5,519 nucleotides of DNA, taken from Desulfobacteraceae bacterium. GTDB taxonomy: Bacteria > Desulfobacterota > Desulfobacteria > Desulfobacterales > Desulfosalsimonadaceae. The notes beneath the pieces were generated by a model. It was not told the DNA's origin. It saw only the letters and a program-made list of their open reading frames with translations, and made no database searches. Where the stretch lies: NCBI GenBank assembly GCA_007136525.1, contig SLGU01000196.1, positions 1 through 5,519 of the forward strand, given 5' to 3'. Numbering within the stretch: position 1 is the stretch's first letter; every line of letters begins with the position of its first letter. The position numbers were made by a program, and so were the translations under genes. Of this stretch, positions 1-5,463 are shown one piece after another.

Positions 1-371
1 CAGCCGGTCAGCATCGGGAATGCACACATATCCACCACGACACCGGAAACCGCCTGCGGGGCGATTTTTCCCTTCGGGGCCATCATCCGCAGCTGCTCTT
101 CGATAATGGGTTTTGGCGCGGGAAGGATGCCCATTTCCTCCTGGCGCTCCACCAGGAGGTAAAACGGGTTGTTGTCATACGGGCAGTATTCCTGGCAGGC
201 ATAGCAGGTCAGGCATTCTTCCAGCACCCGGCTGTGCCTGCTCTCGTTGATCTTCAGCTTTTCCGTTCGTGCATCTTCGACGCCGGAAAACAGGACATAC
301 TGGCACTTGGTAAGGCAGTCGATGGTTTCGCAGCGGATGCACAGATCCGGTTCAAATTGGATTGGCTGCAC
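1..371 (-). CDS. Ferredoxin-like protein with two [4Fe-4S] cluster motifs (3' end beyond window)
   Basis: A GTG-start frame is open from 371 to the left edge (123 codons and two bases, no stop). Seen: two cysteine quartets. The first is C11-x2-C14-x4-C19-x3-C23; the second is C53-x2-C56-x2-C59-x3-C63 followed by Pro64, a classical [4Fe-4S] ferredoxin signature. The x4 spacing in the first quartet resembles the electron-transfer subunits of molybdoenzymes. After residue 70 the chain loses its cysteine pattern, apart from C116 in a Met-Cys-Ala-Phe stretch at the edge, so a further C-terminal domain is likely. Double-cluster N-termini of this sort occur in heterodisulfide reductase-like and GlpC-like proteins, where they pass electrons between redox partners; the assignment here is inference. 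The start is fixed by a perfect AGGAGG six bases upstream. No signal peptide or membrane segment is visible, so it is probably cytoplasmic. It lies 70 bases behind the methyltransferase stop, on the same strand. Confidence 0.85.
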   Translation of the reverse strand, partial: MQPIQFEPDLCIRCETIDCLTKCQYVLFSGVEDARTEKLKINESRHSRVLEECLTCYACQEYCPYDNNPFYLLVERQEEMGILPAPKPIIEEQLRMMAPKGKIAPQAVSGVVVDMCAFPMLTG

Positions 372-377
372 GAAAAA

Positions 378-383
378 CCTCCT
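378..383 (-). promoter_or_regulatory. Ribosome binding site deciding the GTG start
   Basis: On the minus strand this is AGGAGG, a perfect anti-Shine-Dalgarno match, separated by six bases (TTTTTC) from GTG at 371-369. It supports a non-ATG start; no in-frame ATG near this point would include the first cysteine quartet. Confidence 0.85.
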
Positions 384-405
384 GGTGAATATCTATTGTC
401 CACGC

Positions 406-437
406 CCGCCCGATGCGGCCGATGCCGCTTCGGGTGG
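406..437 (-). other. GC-rich intergenic hairpin without U-tract
   Basis: Between the methyltransferase stop and the iron-sulfur start, CCCGA (409-413) pairs with TCGGG (430-434) and GCGGC (415-419) with GCCGC (424-428), around a four-base loop, with one symmetric mismatch (414/429). CC/GG pairs outside (406-407, 436-437) extend it past a second mismatch. Reading leftward, it is not followed by a run of U, so it does not look like an intrinsic terminator. It could be an mRNA-stabilising or processing structure that uncouples expression of the two genes, or a partial or Rho-assisted terminator. Confidence 0.5.
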
Positions 438-441
438 CACG

Positions 442-1068
442 CTAAATCCCAAGGCAGTTGTTCTGCCTGTACAATACCGAAGTCCTGTACAATTTATAGC
501 CGCAGGGTTTCAGACCCTCAAAGTGCAGAACACGAAAACCGCCTGCCATAAGGCTGTCAATGGTTTCACGGTAGGGTTCCCGCTGAGAGTCATCCAGTAT
601 GATAACGCCTTCATTTGAAAGCGCAGCAATGCTGTTGTTCAGGCAGTTGGGCCGATCGGCGCCGTCGATGACAATAACATCGTATTTTCGGTCGTTTTCC
701 ATTATGGCATGGGCGTAAAGCCCGTTTTCATCTTTTTTCCTGAAAAGAACGGTGACATTTCCGGGCGCACTGCTGCATATCCATTGATACCATTTTTCGT
801 CATATTCCACGGAGGTAACGGAACGGACATGCCTGGCATAGAAAAGGGTGGAAAAGCCGCTGCCGAATTCAAACAGGTCCATGTCCGAGCGCAGTCGTTC
901 CTTTAAAAAACCGATGGCCGGGTAGTTCATCCACGGAACAGGATTGCCTTCCTCGTCCAGGGGTTTGCCTTCCTTATAGCTTTTATCCCATCCGGTGGCA
1001 AAAAGGTAGGACTTTCGCCTTCGGATGAGTTTTCGAAAGCCCTTGAAATAAAGATTCAGATAGCTCAT
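442..1068 (-). CDS. Class I SAM-dependent methyltransferase, probably surface-glycan associated
   Basis: The 208-residue protein has the landmarks of the Rossmann-type methyltransferase fold in order. The SAM-binding motif I is E67-F-G-S-G-F-S-T74, an E-x-G-S-G-x-S-T variant. The acidic residue after strand 2 is E88 in VEYD. Motif II is VIDGADR (133-139), and GVIILDDSQR (154-163) ends strand 5. An N-terminal basic stretch (residues 9-19) precedes a PWMNYPAI segment (45-52). To my knowledge this type occurs among small methyltransferases encoded in O-antigen and exopolysaccharide loci. No signal peptide or transmembrane helix is seen, so it is cytosolic, perhaps membrane-peripheral through the basic N-terminus. 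The acceptor cannot be read from the sequence; the adjacent glycosyltransferase makes a sugar, lipid-linked glycan or metabolite precursor plausible. The ATG at 1068 has AGGA six bases upstream, and the stop is TAG at 442-444. It lies 206 bases behind the glycosyltransferase, separated by a palindromic repeat. Confidence 0.85.
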   Translation of the reverse strand: MSYLNLYFKGFRKLIRRRKSYLFATGWDKSYKEGKPLDEEGNPVPWMNYPAIGFLKERLRSDMDLFEFGSGFSTLFYARHVRSVTSVEYDEKWYQWICSSAPGNVTVLFRKKDENGLYAHAIMENDRKYDVIVIDGADRPNCLNNSIAALSNEGVIILDDSQREPYRETIDSLMAGGFRVLHFEGLKPCGYKLYRTSVLYRQNNCLGI

Positions 1069-1115
1069 GCGGTGTCCTGTTGTTGATTGGCGGAATCATT
1101 AAAAGCCGTCAATAA

Positions 1116-1268
1116 TGACGAAACCGTAAAAAGTCGTGATCAGACGACGTTGAAAAAAGTTCCAAGATCAAGGCCTGTGCAATTCCGAAGAATGCAGTCA
1201 CGCCTTTGGCGTGATGTAATTCTGGAATCGCGCATAACGCAGATATTGGGCTTTTTACGAAGCCGTCA
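1116..1268. repeat. Palindromic intergenic element (MITE/REP-like)
   Basis: The ends form an inverted repeat: TGACGAAACCGTAAAAAG (1116-1133) against CTTTTTACGAAGCCGTCA (1251-1268), matching at 14 of 18 positions when one is reverse-complemented. Near the centre is a perfect 7-bp stem with a 3-base loop, TCACGCC-TTT-GGCGTGA (1198-1214). It sits in a larger imperfect hairpin whose outer arms include ATTCC (1182-1186) and GGAAT. The element fills most of the 206-base gap between two co-oriented genes and shows no convincing reading frame. I associate elements with TTTTTACG-type ends and a central hairpin with Desulfobacterales intergenic regions, but a genome-wide copy count is needed to call it a dispersed family. 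When transcribed, the structure could dampen or process the message between the two genes. Confidence 0.6.
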
Positions 1269-1274
1269 TATTGA

Positions 1275-2162
1275 TCATGTGCGCAACAGTTTAATACCAT
1301 ACGTGATCAGACGGGGATTGGCATGCCACAGCCGAAACGCCTGAAAATATTTTTTTTTGGCTTCCCCTGCCTTGCCTGCCGATGCCAGTGCAACCGCGTA
1401 TTTCAACAGATATACCGCGTGCGCTCTGGGTCTGGATGCCAGATCATCCTGAATTTTTCTATAAATCCGCTCATATCCCTGCACAATATTGCCGGGGTTG
1501 CCGCTGATCCGGGCCCTGGCATCCGTCCGCTTGTTCGACAAGGGCGCTTTCACCGATTCAAAGCGGAAATCGCGGGCCAGCCGGATATACAGGTCATAGT
1601 CCTGTCTTGCCCGAAGCGCGGCATCGAACATGCCGGCTTTGACAAGGGCCGATCTGCGGCAGAGCATCGTGGAAAGCTTGGGTGCACGGCCCCCTGTTTT
1701 GTAGAGCAGCGGCTCCAGTATCCACCCCTGCATCTTCGGCAGGACGGTCCTTACGGTCCCGTCTTTTTTCCAGTCGTAAAAGCCCGTATCGATAACGCCG
1801 ACATTCTTGTCCGCCGCATCCATCATGGCCACCTGTTTTTCAAGCTTTTCCGGGAGCCAGTCTTCGTCGTCATCAAGGAAGGCGACATATTCTCCCACGG
1901 CCTGCCGGATGCCGACATTTCTTGCTTCCGCCCCGCCCTTGCTGCTGGCATTGACGATGTAGCGGATGCGGCCGTCGCTGAACTTTTCGGTGATCGTTTT
2001 TTCAGTGCCCAGCTGCTCGGCGTGTCCTTTGGCGTTGTCATCCACAATGATGACTTCCAGGTCGGTAAAGGTCTGATCAAGAACGCTTTGGAGCGCCCTT
2101 CCAACAAGATCCGGGCGCCGATAGCTGGGGATGACGACGCTGACGCGCGGCGTACTATGCAT
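1275..2162 (-). CDS. Family 2 (GT-A fold) glycosyltransferase
   Basis: The 295-residue protein transfers a sugar from a nucleotide-sugar donor, most likely during cytoplasmic assembly of a surface polysaccharide or glycolipid. Seen: the GT2 opening VSVVIPSYRRP (7-17), the nucleotide-binding acidic pair in IIVDDN (38-43), the GGAEARN segment (76-82), and the metal-binding DxD-type motif in FLDDDEDW (95-102). Near the expected catalytic-base region is ARQDYDLYIRLA (185-196), where family members commonly have E-D-Y-D; here Gln replaces that Glu, leaving D188 and D190. The C-terminal ~60 residues (about 235-295) are Ala/Lys-rich and predicted helical, resembling a TPR-like helical pair. No transmembrane helix is visible. 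The ATG at 2162 has a weak ACAGG eight bases upstream; TGA ends it at 1275-1277. A run of nine A in the coding strand (1350-1358) encodes a Lys-Lys-Lys. Donor and acceptor cannot be inferred. Confidence 0.9.
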   Translation of the reverse strand: MHSTPRVSVVIPSYRRPDLVGRALQSVLDQTFTDLEVIIVDDNAKGHAEQLGTEKTITEKFSDGRIRYIVNASSKGGAEARNVGIRQAVGEYVAFLDDDEDWLPEKLEKQVAMMDAADKNVGVIDTGFYDWKKDGTVRTVLPKMQGWILEPLLYKTGGRAPKLSTMLCRRSALVKAGMFDAALRARQDYDLYIRLARDFRFESVKAPLSNKRTDARARISGNPGNIVQGYERIYRKIQDDLASRPRAHAVYLLKYAVALASAGKAGEAKKKYFQAFRLWHANPRLITYGIKLLRT

Positions 2163-2260
2163 TGTGAATACCTGTCAGCAGGAAAGGGTGCAATTGTGTC
2201 AACCCGTGTTAATCGGTCTTCCAAAGGGTTTTGCGGTTTCTTTTTATCCTGTCGTTGACA

Positions 2261-2291
2261 ATATACCACGTTTACTAAAAAATAAAATCAA
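2261..2291 (-). promoter_or_regulatory. Possible promoter for the leftward genes
   Basis: On the minus strand TATATT (2266-2261) is preceded by TG plus one base, giving an extended -10. TTGATT (2291-2286) lies 19 bases upstream of it, longer than ideal. Transcription would begin near 2254, leaving a leader of about 90 bases before the glycosyltransferase. The region is AT-rich, so a chance match is possible. Confidence 0.35.
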
Positions 2292-2319
2292 TTCTTCCCA
2301 GTTTGCCCGAAGTACCGGT

Positions 2320-2356
2320 AAACCGGGGCTTGATGCCTTCCCGCGCGGTTTTTTTT
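2320..2356 (+). terminator. Terminator-like hairpin with T8
   Basis: AAACCG-GGG (2320-2328) can pair with CCC (2340-2342) and CGGTTT (2346-2351) across an 11-base loop, with a GCG bulge on the right arm. Eight T follow or overlap the stem end (2349-2356). No rightward gene precedes it in the window. If functional, it would stop transcription leaking rightward, antisense to the glycosyltransferase, before the acylase promoter. The bulge makes it a moderate candidate only. Confidence 0.35.
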
Positions 2357-2388
2357 AAAGCGATCATCAGGAAAGGGGAAGTATGGGT

Positions 2389-2416
2389 TTGAAAAGTATG
2401 GCATAATTATTATAAT
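2389..2416 (+). promoter_or_regulatory. Sigma70-type promoter for the acylase gene
   Basis: TTGAAA (2389-2394) and a perfect TATAAT (2411-2416) are separated by 16 bases. This is the best promoter match in the window and points toward the acylase gene. The predicted start near 2423 gives a leader of about 280 bases. The surrounding AT-rich stretch (2401-2424) stands out from the GC-rich flanks. No operator palindrome is evident over it. Confidence 0.6.
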
Positions 2417-2701
2417 ATATTTTAGCGGTTTTGTCTTGAGTTGAACGGAATTGATAAATCCCCGTTTTTCCGGCTTTCATCGCCACCCGTATCTGGCAGA
2501 AGAGGCGATCCTGGAACCCATCTCACAATTCGGATTCCGGTTCAAGATCGCGGTGGCGTCTATTTTCAAACCGCGGACATACTCGCGATGCGGTCCTGTA
2601 CGATAGGCCTGCAGGGAAAAGCACCGGCACCGGACAGGGTGTGCCATTGGCATATGCGGTGGCGCCGGGCCAATCATTTTCAAAAAATGAAAGGAGAGCA
2701 G
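2417..2701 (+). other. Long 5' leader of the acylase gene, possible RNA structure
   Basis: These ~285 bases separate the promoter from the acylase start. The acylase frame is open back to a TTG at 2441, but the upstream 87 residues are low-complexity Arg/Pro/Gly-rich sequence preceding a clear signal peptide, so I treat them as untranslated. CGCCACC (2481-2487) pairs perfectly with GGTGGCG (2552-2558). Immediately inside, GCGATC (2505-2510) pairs with GATCGC (2546-2551), then GAACC (2514-2518) with GGTTC (2539-2543). Together these make an 18-pair interrupted stem with a 17-base left bulge. Another frame here (2451-2606, TTG start, 51 codons) has coding-like third positions. I recognise no known riboswitch class. 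Confidence 0.4.
2691..2696 (+). promoter_or_regulatory. Ribosome binding site deciding the acylase start
   Basis: AAGGAG lies five bases before the ATG at 2702. That start puts a canonical signal peptide at the N-terminus, whereas the frame's upstream TTG (2441) and ATG (2687) lack comparable sites and would bury the signal peptide. Confidence 0.85.
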
Positions 2702-5299
2702 ATGAGACCGGGACAATGGATAAGGGTTGTTTTGTCTTTTTCGCTTCTCGTCGTTGCAGCAGGGACTGCATGGGCGGACGGCACCGTTACGACAACCAGG
2801 GATGACAAGGGCGTCTGGTTTATCGAGGGCGACGAATCCGCAAGCCTGTATGACGTTTTTGAAGCCATGGGGTATGCCGTGGCAACGGATCGTCTGTGGC
2901 AGGCGGAAACGTTCCGCCGTGCGGCACGGGGGACACTTGCGGAAATAACCGGCCGACAAGAAGATCTGGAGCAGGATGTCCTGATCCGAACCATCGGCTA
3001 TACCGGTGATGAACTCGATGATGCCTACAACGCAATGGATGCCGATACCCAGGACATGATAGACGGGTACGTAGACGGCTTCAATCGCCGGATCGATGAA
3101 GTGAGCGCCAATCCCGCGGAACTGCCTTTGGAATTTCATGCCCTCGCGCTACAGCTCGGCCTTGATGCATTTTTCCCGGCGCCATGGACCGCCCGGGACG
3201 TGCTGGCATGGCAGGCAACCATGCTGCGCAACTTTGACCCGGAAGCCACCAAACAGGGGCAGCTCGACAATGCCGCGCTGCTGCAGTACCTGGTCACTGT
3301 TTTCGGTGATGTCCAGGGCATGATGATGTTTAACGACCTTCGCTGGCTCAACGACCCTGAGGCCCTGACGTATATTCAGGAAACGCAGGATGAAGCGGGC
3401 GCGGCCCTGCAGGCTGCGCCGGTCCAGGGTGAAGATCTCCCCGATCTGGCCCGTCTCAAAGCCATGGGCGATTTGTCCGAGGTGGCCAGCAATGTCGGGC
3501 AGATGTGGGCTGATCGGGAGGAAAGGCTCAGGGAAATCAATGCATTTCCCGAGATGGGGTCTTACGCCTGGGTGCTGTCCGGCGACAAGACAGCGTCTGG
3601 CAATCCCACTATTTATTCGGGGCCCCAGATGGGTTTCAGCACGCCGGCCATAACCATGGAGGGGTCCATCGACGCGGCCGGGCTCAGGGTTTCGGGCATG
3701 GCCATTGCCGGTCTGCCGGGCATCGTCATCGGCAGGACCCCGCACCATGCATGGTCCATGCAGGTGGGGCACGCCCGCACCATGGACTATTATTTCGAGC
3801 CGCCACCAAACATGGCACCGGAAGAGTATTATACCTCGCATGAAGAAACCATCAAAGTGGCAGGGCAGGATCCGGTGACCATCATGGTGTATCGCACCCC
3901 CAACGGCCCGGTGGTAAACCCCATGCCCTTTGACCCGGACACTTATGTTGCCAGCCCTGCAAATCCCATCGTTTCATGGAAATACGCCCACTGGGGTATG
4001 GAGCTGCACACGATTTCAGCCTTTCTGGAAATGACCCGCGCCAGAAGCATGTCCGCCTTCGGCAGGGCGCTTGAAGACGTAGGGGTCTCACAGCATTTCT
4101 GCTATGCCGACCGTAGAGGCAATATCGCATACTGGATGTCGGGTGTGGATCCGGTCAGGCCGGATTTCAATTCGGATGGCGAGCGGGTGGACTGGCGCCT
4201 CCCCCAGGGCGCGCTGGTGGACCCGGTCCAGTGGGATGCCGCCAACCGGAATCCCCTTTCTTCGGACCGGAATACGGAACGGGGTTTTTACTCGGGTTGG
4301 AACAACAAGTCCAGCGCGGAACTTCGCAATTCGCCAAACAACATGAGCTACATGTTCGGCCCATTCCACAGGGCCCACGTGATCGAGGAATATCTTGCGG
4401 CCAACGACAACCTGACATTTGAAGAGATTCGCGACCTGGCCCTCAATATCGCCACAACAGACTCCTTTGGTGATGGCGGCAATCCCTGGGCATTTGTCGC
4501 GGATTATTTCATTGCGGCCGTCCAGGCCGATCCAACGGATGACCGGCTGGCTGCCCTGGAAATAATGGATGAATTTGACGGCCATTTTGTTGCAGGCGGT
4601 CCGGAGAATTGGGCCGACGGCATGGACCGGGCCGACGGCTGGCTGCTGGCGGATGCCTGGATCAAAGAGGTGATTCGGCTGACATTTCTCGATGAACTGG
4701 CCGGTTCAAACGAGTATGATGCTGATAAGGAACAATTCAAAAACCTTCGCGGGCTTTTTAATGCGCTTCTTCACGGCCTTGCCGGGGCGGAATCCTCTGT
4801 TTTGAAAAATTACAACTGGTTTCAAAACACCCTTGACCAGGATGCCCCCCAGACAGCCGAGGCGATTATCACCGCAGCCCTGGACAACGTGCTGACGGAA
4901 CAGCTTCCCCTGGAAGCGCGGCCCTGGGGCGAGGGGCAGCGAAGCGATCCTCCCATTGAGTTCAAACATGAGCCCTTTTTCCCGGATCCGCTCCATACCA
5001 CGCCCTTTTCGTCCCGGTCCACGTTCGCCCATGTCGTAGAAATGGAAGAAGGCGGGCAGGCCCGCATTGAGAGCATGTTTGCGCTCGGCCAGTCCGGTAC
5101 GATCCTGCTCGATTTTGTGTCGGGGGGACCGCAATTTGACCCGAATTTCTTTTCCATGACGACTGTTTATGACGATTTTTCCCATCGGGAATTTCCGATC
5201 ATGGCGGCCCTTGACGACGATGATGACGAAGACGAGGTGAAAAAAAAGAAAAAAAGCAGCAGCAGCTCGTGCTTTATCGGGTCTTTGACGGCCAGGTAA
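2702..5299 (+). CDS. Secreted penicillin acylase-family Ntn-hydrolase (peptidase S45) with Cys-Phe-Ile tail
   Basis: The 865-residue precursor should be exported, cut autocatalytically into alpha and beta chains, and hydrolyse an amide such as a beta-lactam side chain, N-acyl-homoserine lactone or other N-acyl compound; the substrate is unknown. Seen: Sec signal peptide 1-25 (AWA before Asp26); alpha-chain signature with GYAVATDRLWQAE (57-69) and RRAARG (72-77); processing site Gly286-Ser287 in GSYAW, making Ser287 the nucleophile. Relative to Ser287 as beta-1, Gln309 (GPQMG) matches beta-Gln23 of penicillin G acylase, Val355 is beta-69, Asn534 (WNNK) fits the oxyanion-hole Asn, and Arg557 fits the conserved Arg. 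LDNAALL (188-194) and GQSG (796-799) also match that subfamily. Differences: Tyr follows the nucleophile instead of Asn, and a calcium ligand position (alpha-Glu152 equivalent) appears to be Gln187. The beta chain of ~579 residues has the usual size. After it comes an odd tail: acidic 838-845, lysine 847-851, serine 852-856, then C857-F-I, ending at R865. Confidence 0.93.
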   Translation: MRPGQWIRVVLSFSLLVVAAGTAWADGTVTTTRDDKGVWFIEGDESASLYDVFEAMGYAVATDRLWQAETFRRAARGTLAEITGRQEDLEQDVLIRTIGYTGDELDDAYNAMDADTQDMIDGYVDGFNRRIDEVSANPAELPLEFHALALQLGLDAFFPAPWTARDVLAWQATMLRNFDPEATKQGQLDNAALLQYLVTVFGDVQGMMMFNDLRWLNDPEALTYIQETQDEAGAALQAAPVQGEDLPDLARLKAMGDLSEVASNVGQMWADREERLREINAFPEMGSYAWVLSGDKTASGNPTIYSGPQMGFSTPAITMEGSIDAAGLRVSGMAIAGLPGIVIGRTPHHAWSMQVGHARTMDYYFEPPPNMAPEEYYTSHEETIKVAGQDPVTIMVYRTPNGPVVNPMPFDPDTYVASPANPIVSWKYAHWGMELHTISAFLEMTRARSMSAFGRALEDVGVSQHFCYADRRGNIAYWMSGVDPVRPDFNSDGERVDWRLPQGALVDPVQWDAANRNPLSSDRNTERGFYSGWNNKSSAELRNSPNNMSYMFGPFHRAHVIEEYLAANDNLTFEEIRDLALNIATTDSFGDGGNPWAFVADYFIAAVQADPTDDRLAALEIMDEFDGHFVAGGPENWADGMDRADGWLLADAWIKEVIRLTFLDELAGSNEYDADKEQFKNLRGLFNALLHGLAGAESSVLKNYNWFQNTLDQDAPQTAEAIITAALDNVLTEQLPLEARPWGEGQRSDPPIEFKHEPFFPDPLHTTPFSSRSTFAHVVEMEEGGQARIESMFALGQSGTILLDFVSGGPQFDPNFFSMTTVYDDFSHREFPIMAALDDDDDEDEVKKKKKSSSSSCFIGSLTAR

Positions 5300-5321
5300 A
5301 TCCGTTCGGCTGATTTTTCGA

Positions 5322-5356
5322 AAGAGGGGGTGGTGGATATTCCACCACCCCCTTTT
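5322..5356 (+). terminator. Rho-independent terminator of the acylase gene
   Basis: GGGGGTGGTGGA (5326-5337) and TCCACCACCCCC (5341-5352) form a perfect 12-bp stem around a three-base TAT loop, followed by TTTT. The A-rich 5' flank (5322-5325) can pair with those Ts. It begins 22 bases after the TAA. The flanking A and T tracts could let it act in both directions. Confidence 0.9.
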
Positions 5357-5379
5357 AACATATTCAGCCCGGTGCCCCG

Positions 5380-5403
5380 ATCCCCCGCAGGGGATATTTT
5401 TTT
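5380..5403 (+). terminator. Second terminator-like hairpin
   Basis: ATCCCC (5380-5385) pairs with GGGGAT (5390-5395) around a four-base CGCA loop, then A and seven T (5397-5403). It sits 24 bases beyond the first terminator and looks like a tandem backup. The six-pair stem is short. Confidence 0.6.
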
Positions 5404-5408
5404 ACGGG

Positions 5409-5438
5409 CATTGTTGATCCCGGAATAACATTGTTGAT
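5409..5438. repeat. 10-bp direct repeat with 20-base period
   Basis: CATTGTTGAT occurs at 5409-5418 and again at 5429-5438, so the copies start exactly 20 bases apart, about two helical turns. This places both on the same face of DNA, as for tandem response-regulator or activator sites. The repeat lies behind the acylase terminators and may serve a gene to the right. With two copies, chance is possible. Confidence 0.4.
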
Positions 5439-5463
5439 GAATCCTTTTTTGTTTTGGTATATT
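5434..5463 (+). promoter_or_regulatory. Weak promoter-like sequence near right edge
   Basis: TTGATG (5434-5439) and TATATT (5458-5463) are 18 bases apart. The -35-like part overlaps the second copy of the direct repeat. No gene start is visible before the window ends; the final 56 bases are T-rich and hold no supported feature. Confidence 0.22.

Noticed and set aside
247..618. Plus-strand frames at 234-551 and 247-618
   Set aside because: They run antisense to the iron-sulfur and methyltransferase genes and have no supporting ribosome binding site or motif.
1069..1274. Repeat-containing gap as a CRISPR fragment or small RNA gene
   Set aside because: There are no regularly spaced direct repeats and no promoter-terminator pair; the inverted ends fit a palindromic element better.
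1323..2258. 311-codon plus-strand open frame opposite the glycosyltransferase
   Set aside because: It is the antisense shadow of a gene with clear GT2 motifs. Its Cys/Phe/Gly-rich product resembles no protein family I know.
2255..2288. Perfect TTGACA (2255-2260) as a rightward promoter
   Set aside because: There is no acceptable -10 at 16-18 bases; the nearest (TAAAAT at 2283) is 22 bases away, and the much better 2389-2416 promoter lies downstream.
2383..2406. Seven-codon mini-frame (ATG 2383 to TAA 2406) behind an AAGGGG
   Set aside because: It overlaps the -35 and spacer of the predicted acylase promoter, so that transcript would not contain it; it is too short to support by itself.
2441..2701. 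An 87-residue N-terminal extension of the acylase starting at TTG 2441
   Set aside because: The extension has no recognisable domain and would place the signal peptide internally. ATG 2702 has a good ribosome binding site and begins a canonical Sec signal.
3149..3841. 230-codon minus-strand frame inside the acylase gene, and similar frames at 2477-3139, 4088-4585 and 4706-5185
   Set aside because: These are antisense shadows of a GC-biased coding region, and the sense strand carries well-conserved S45 motifs throughout.
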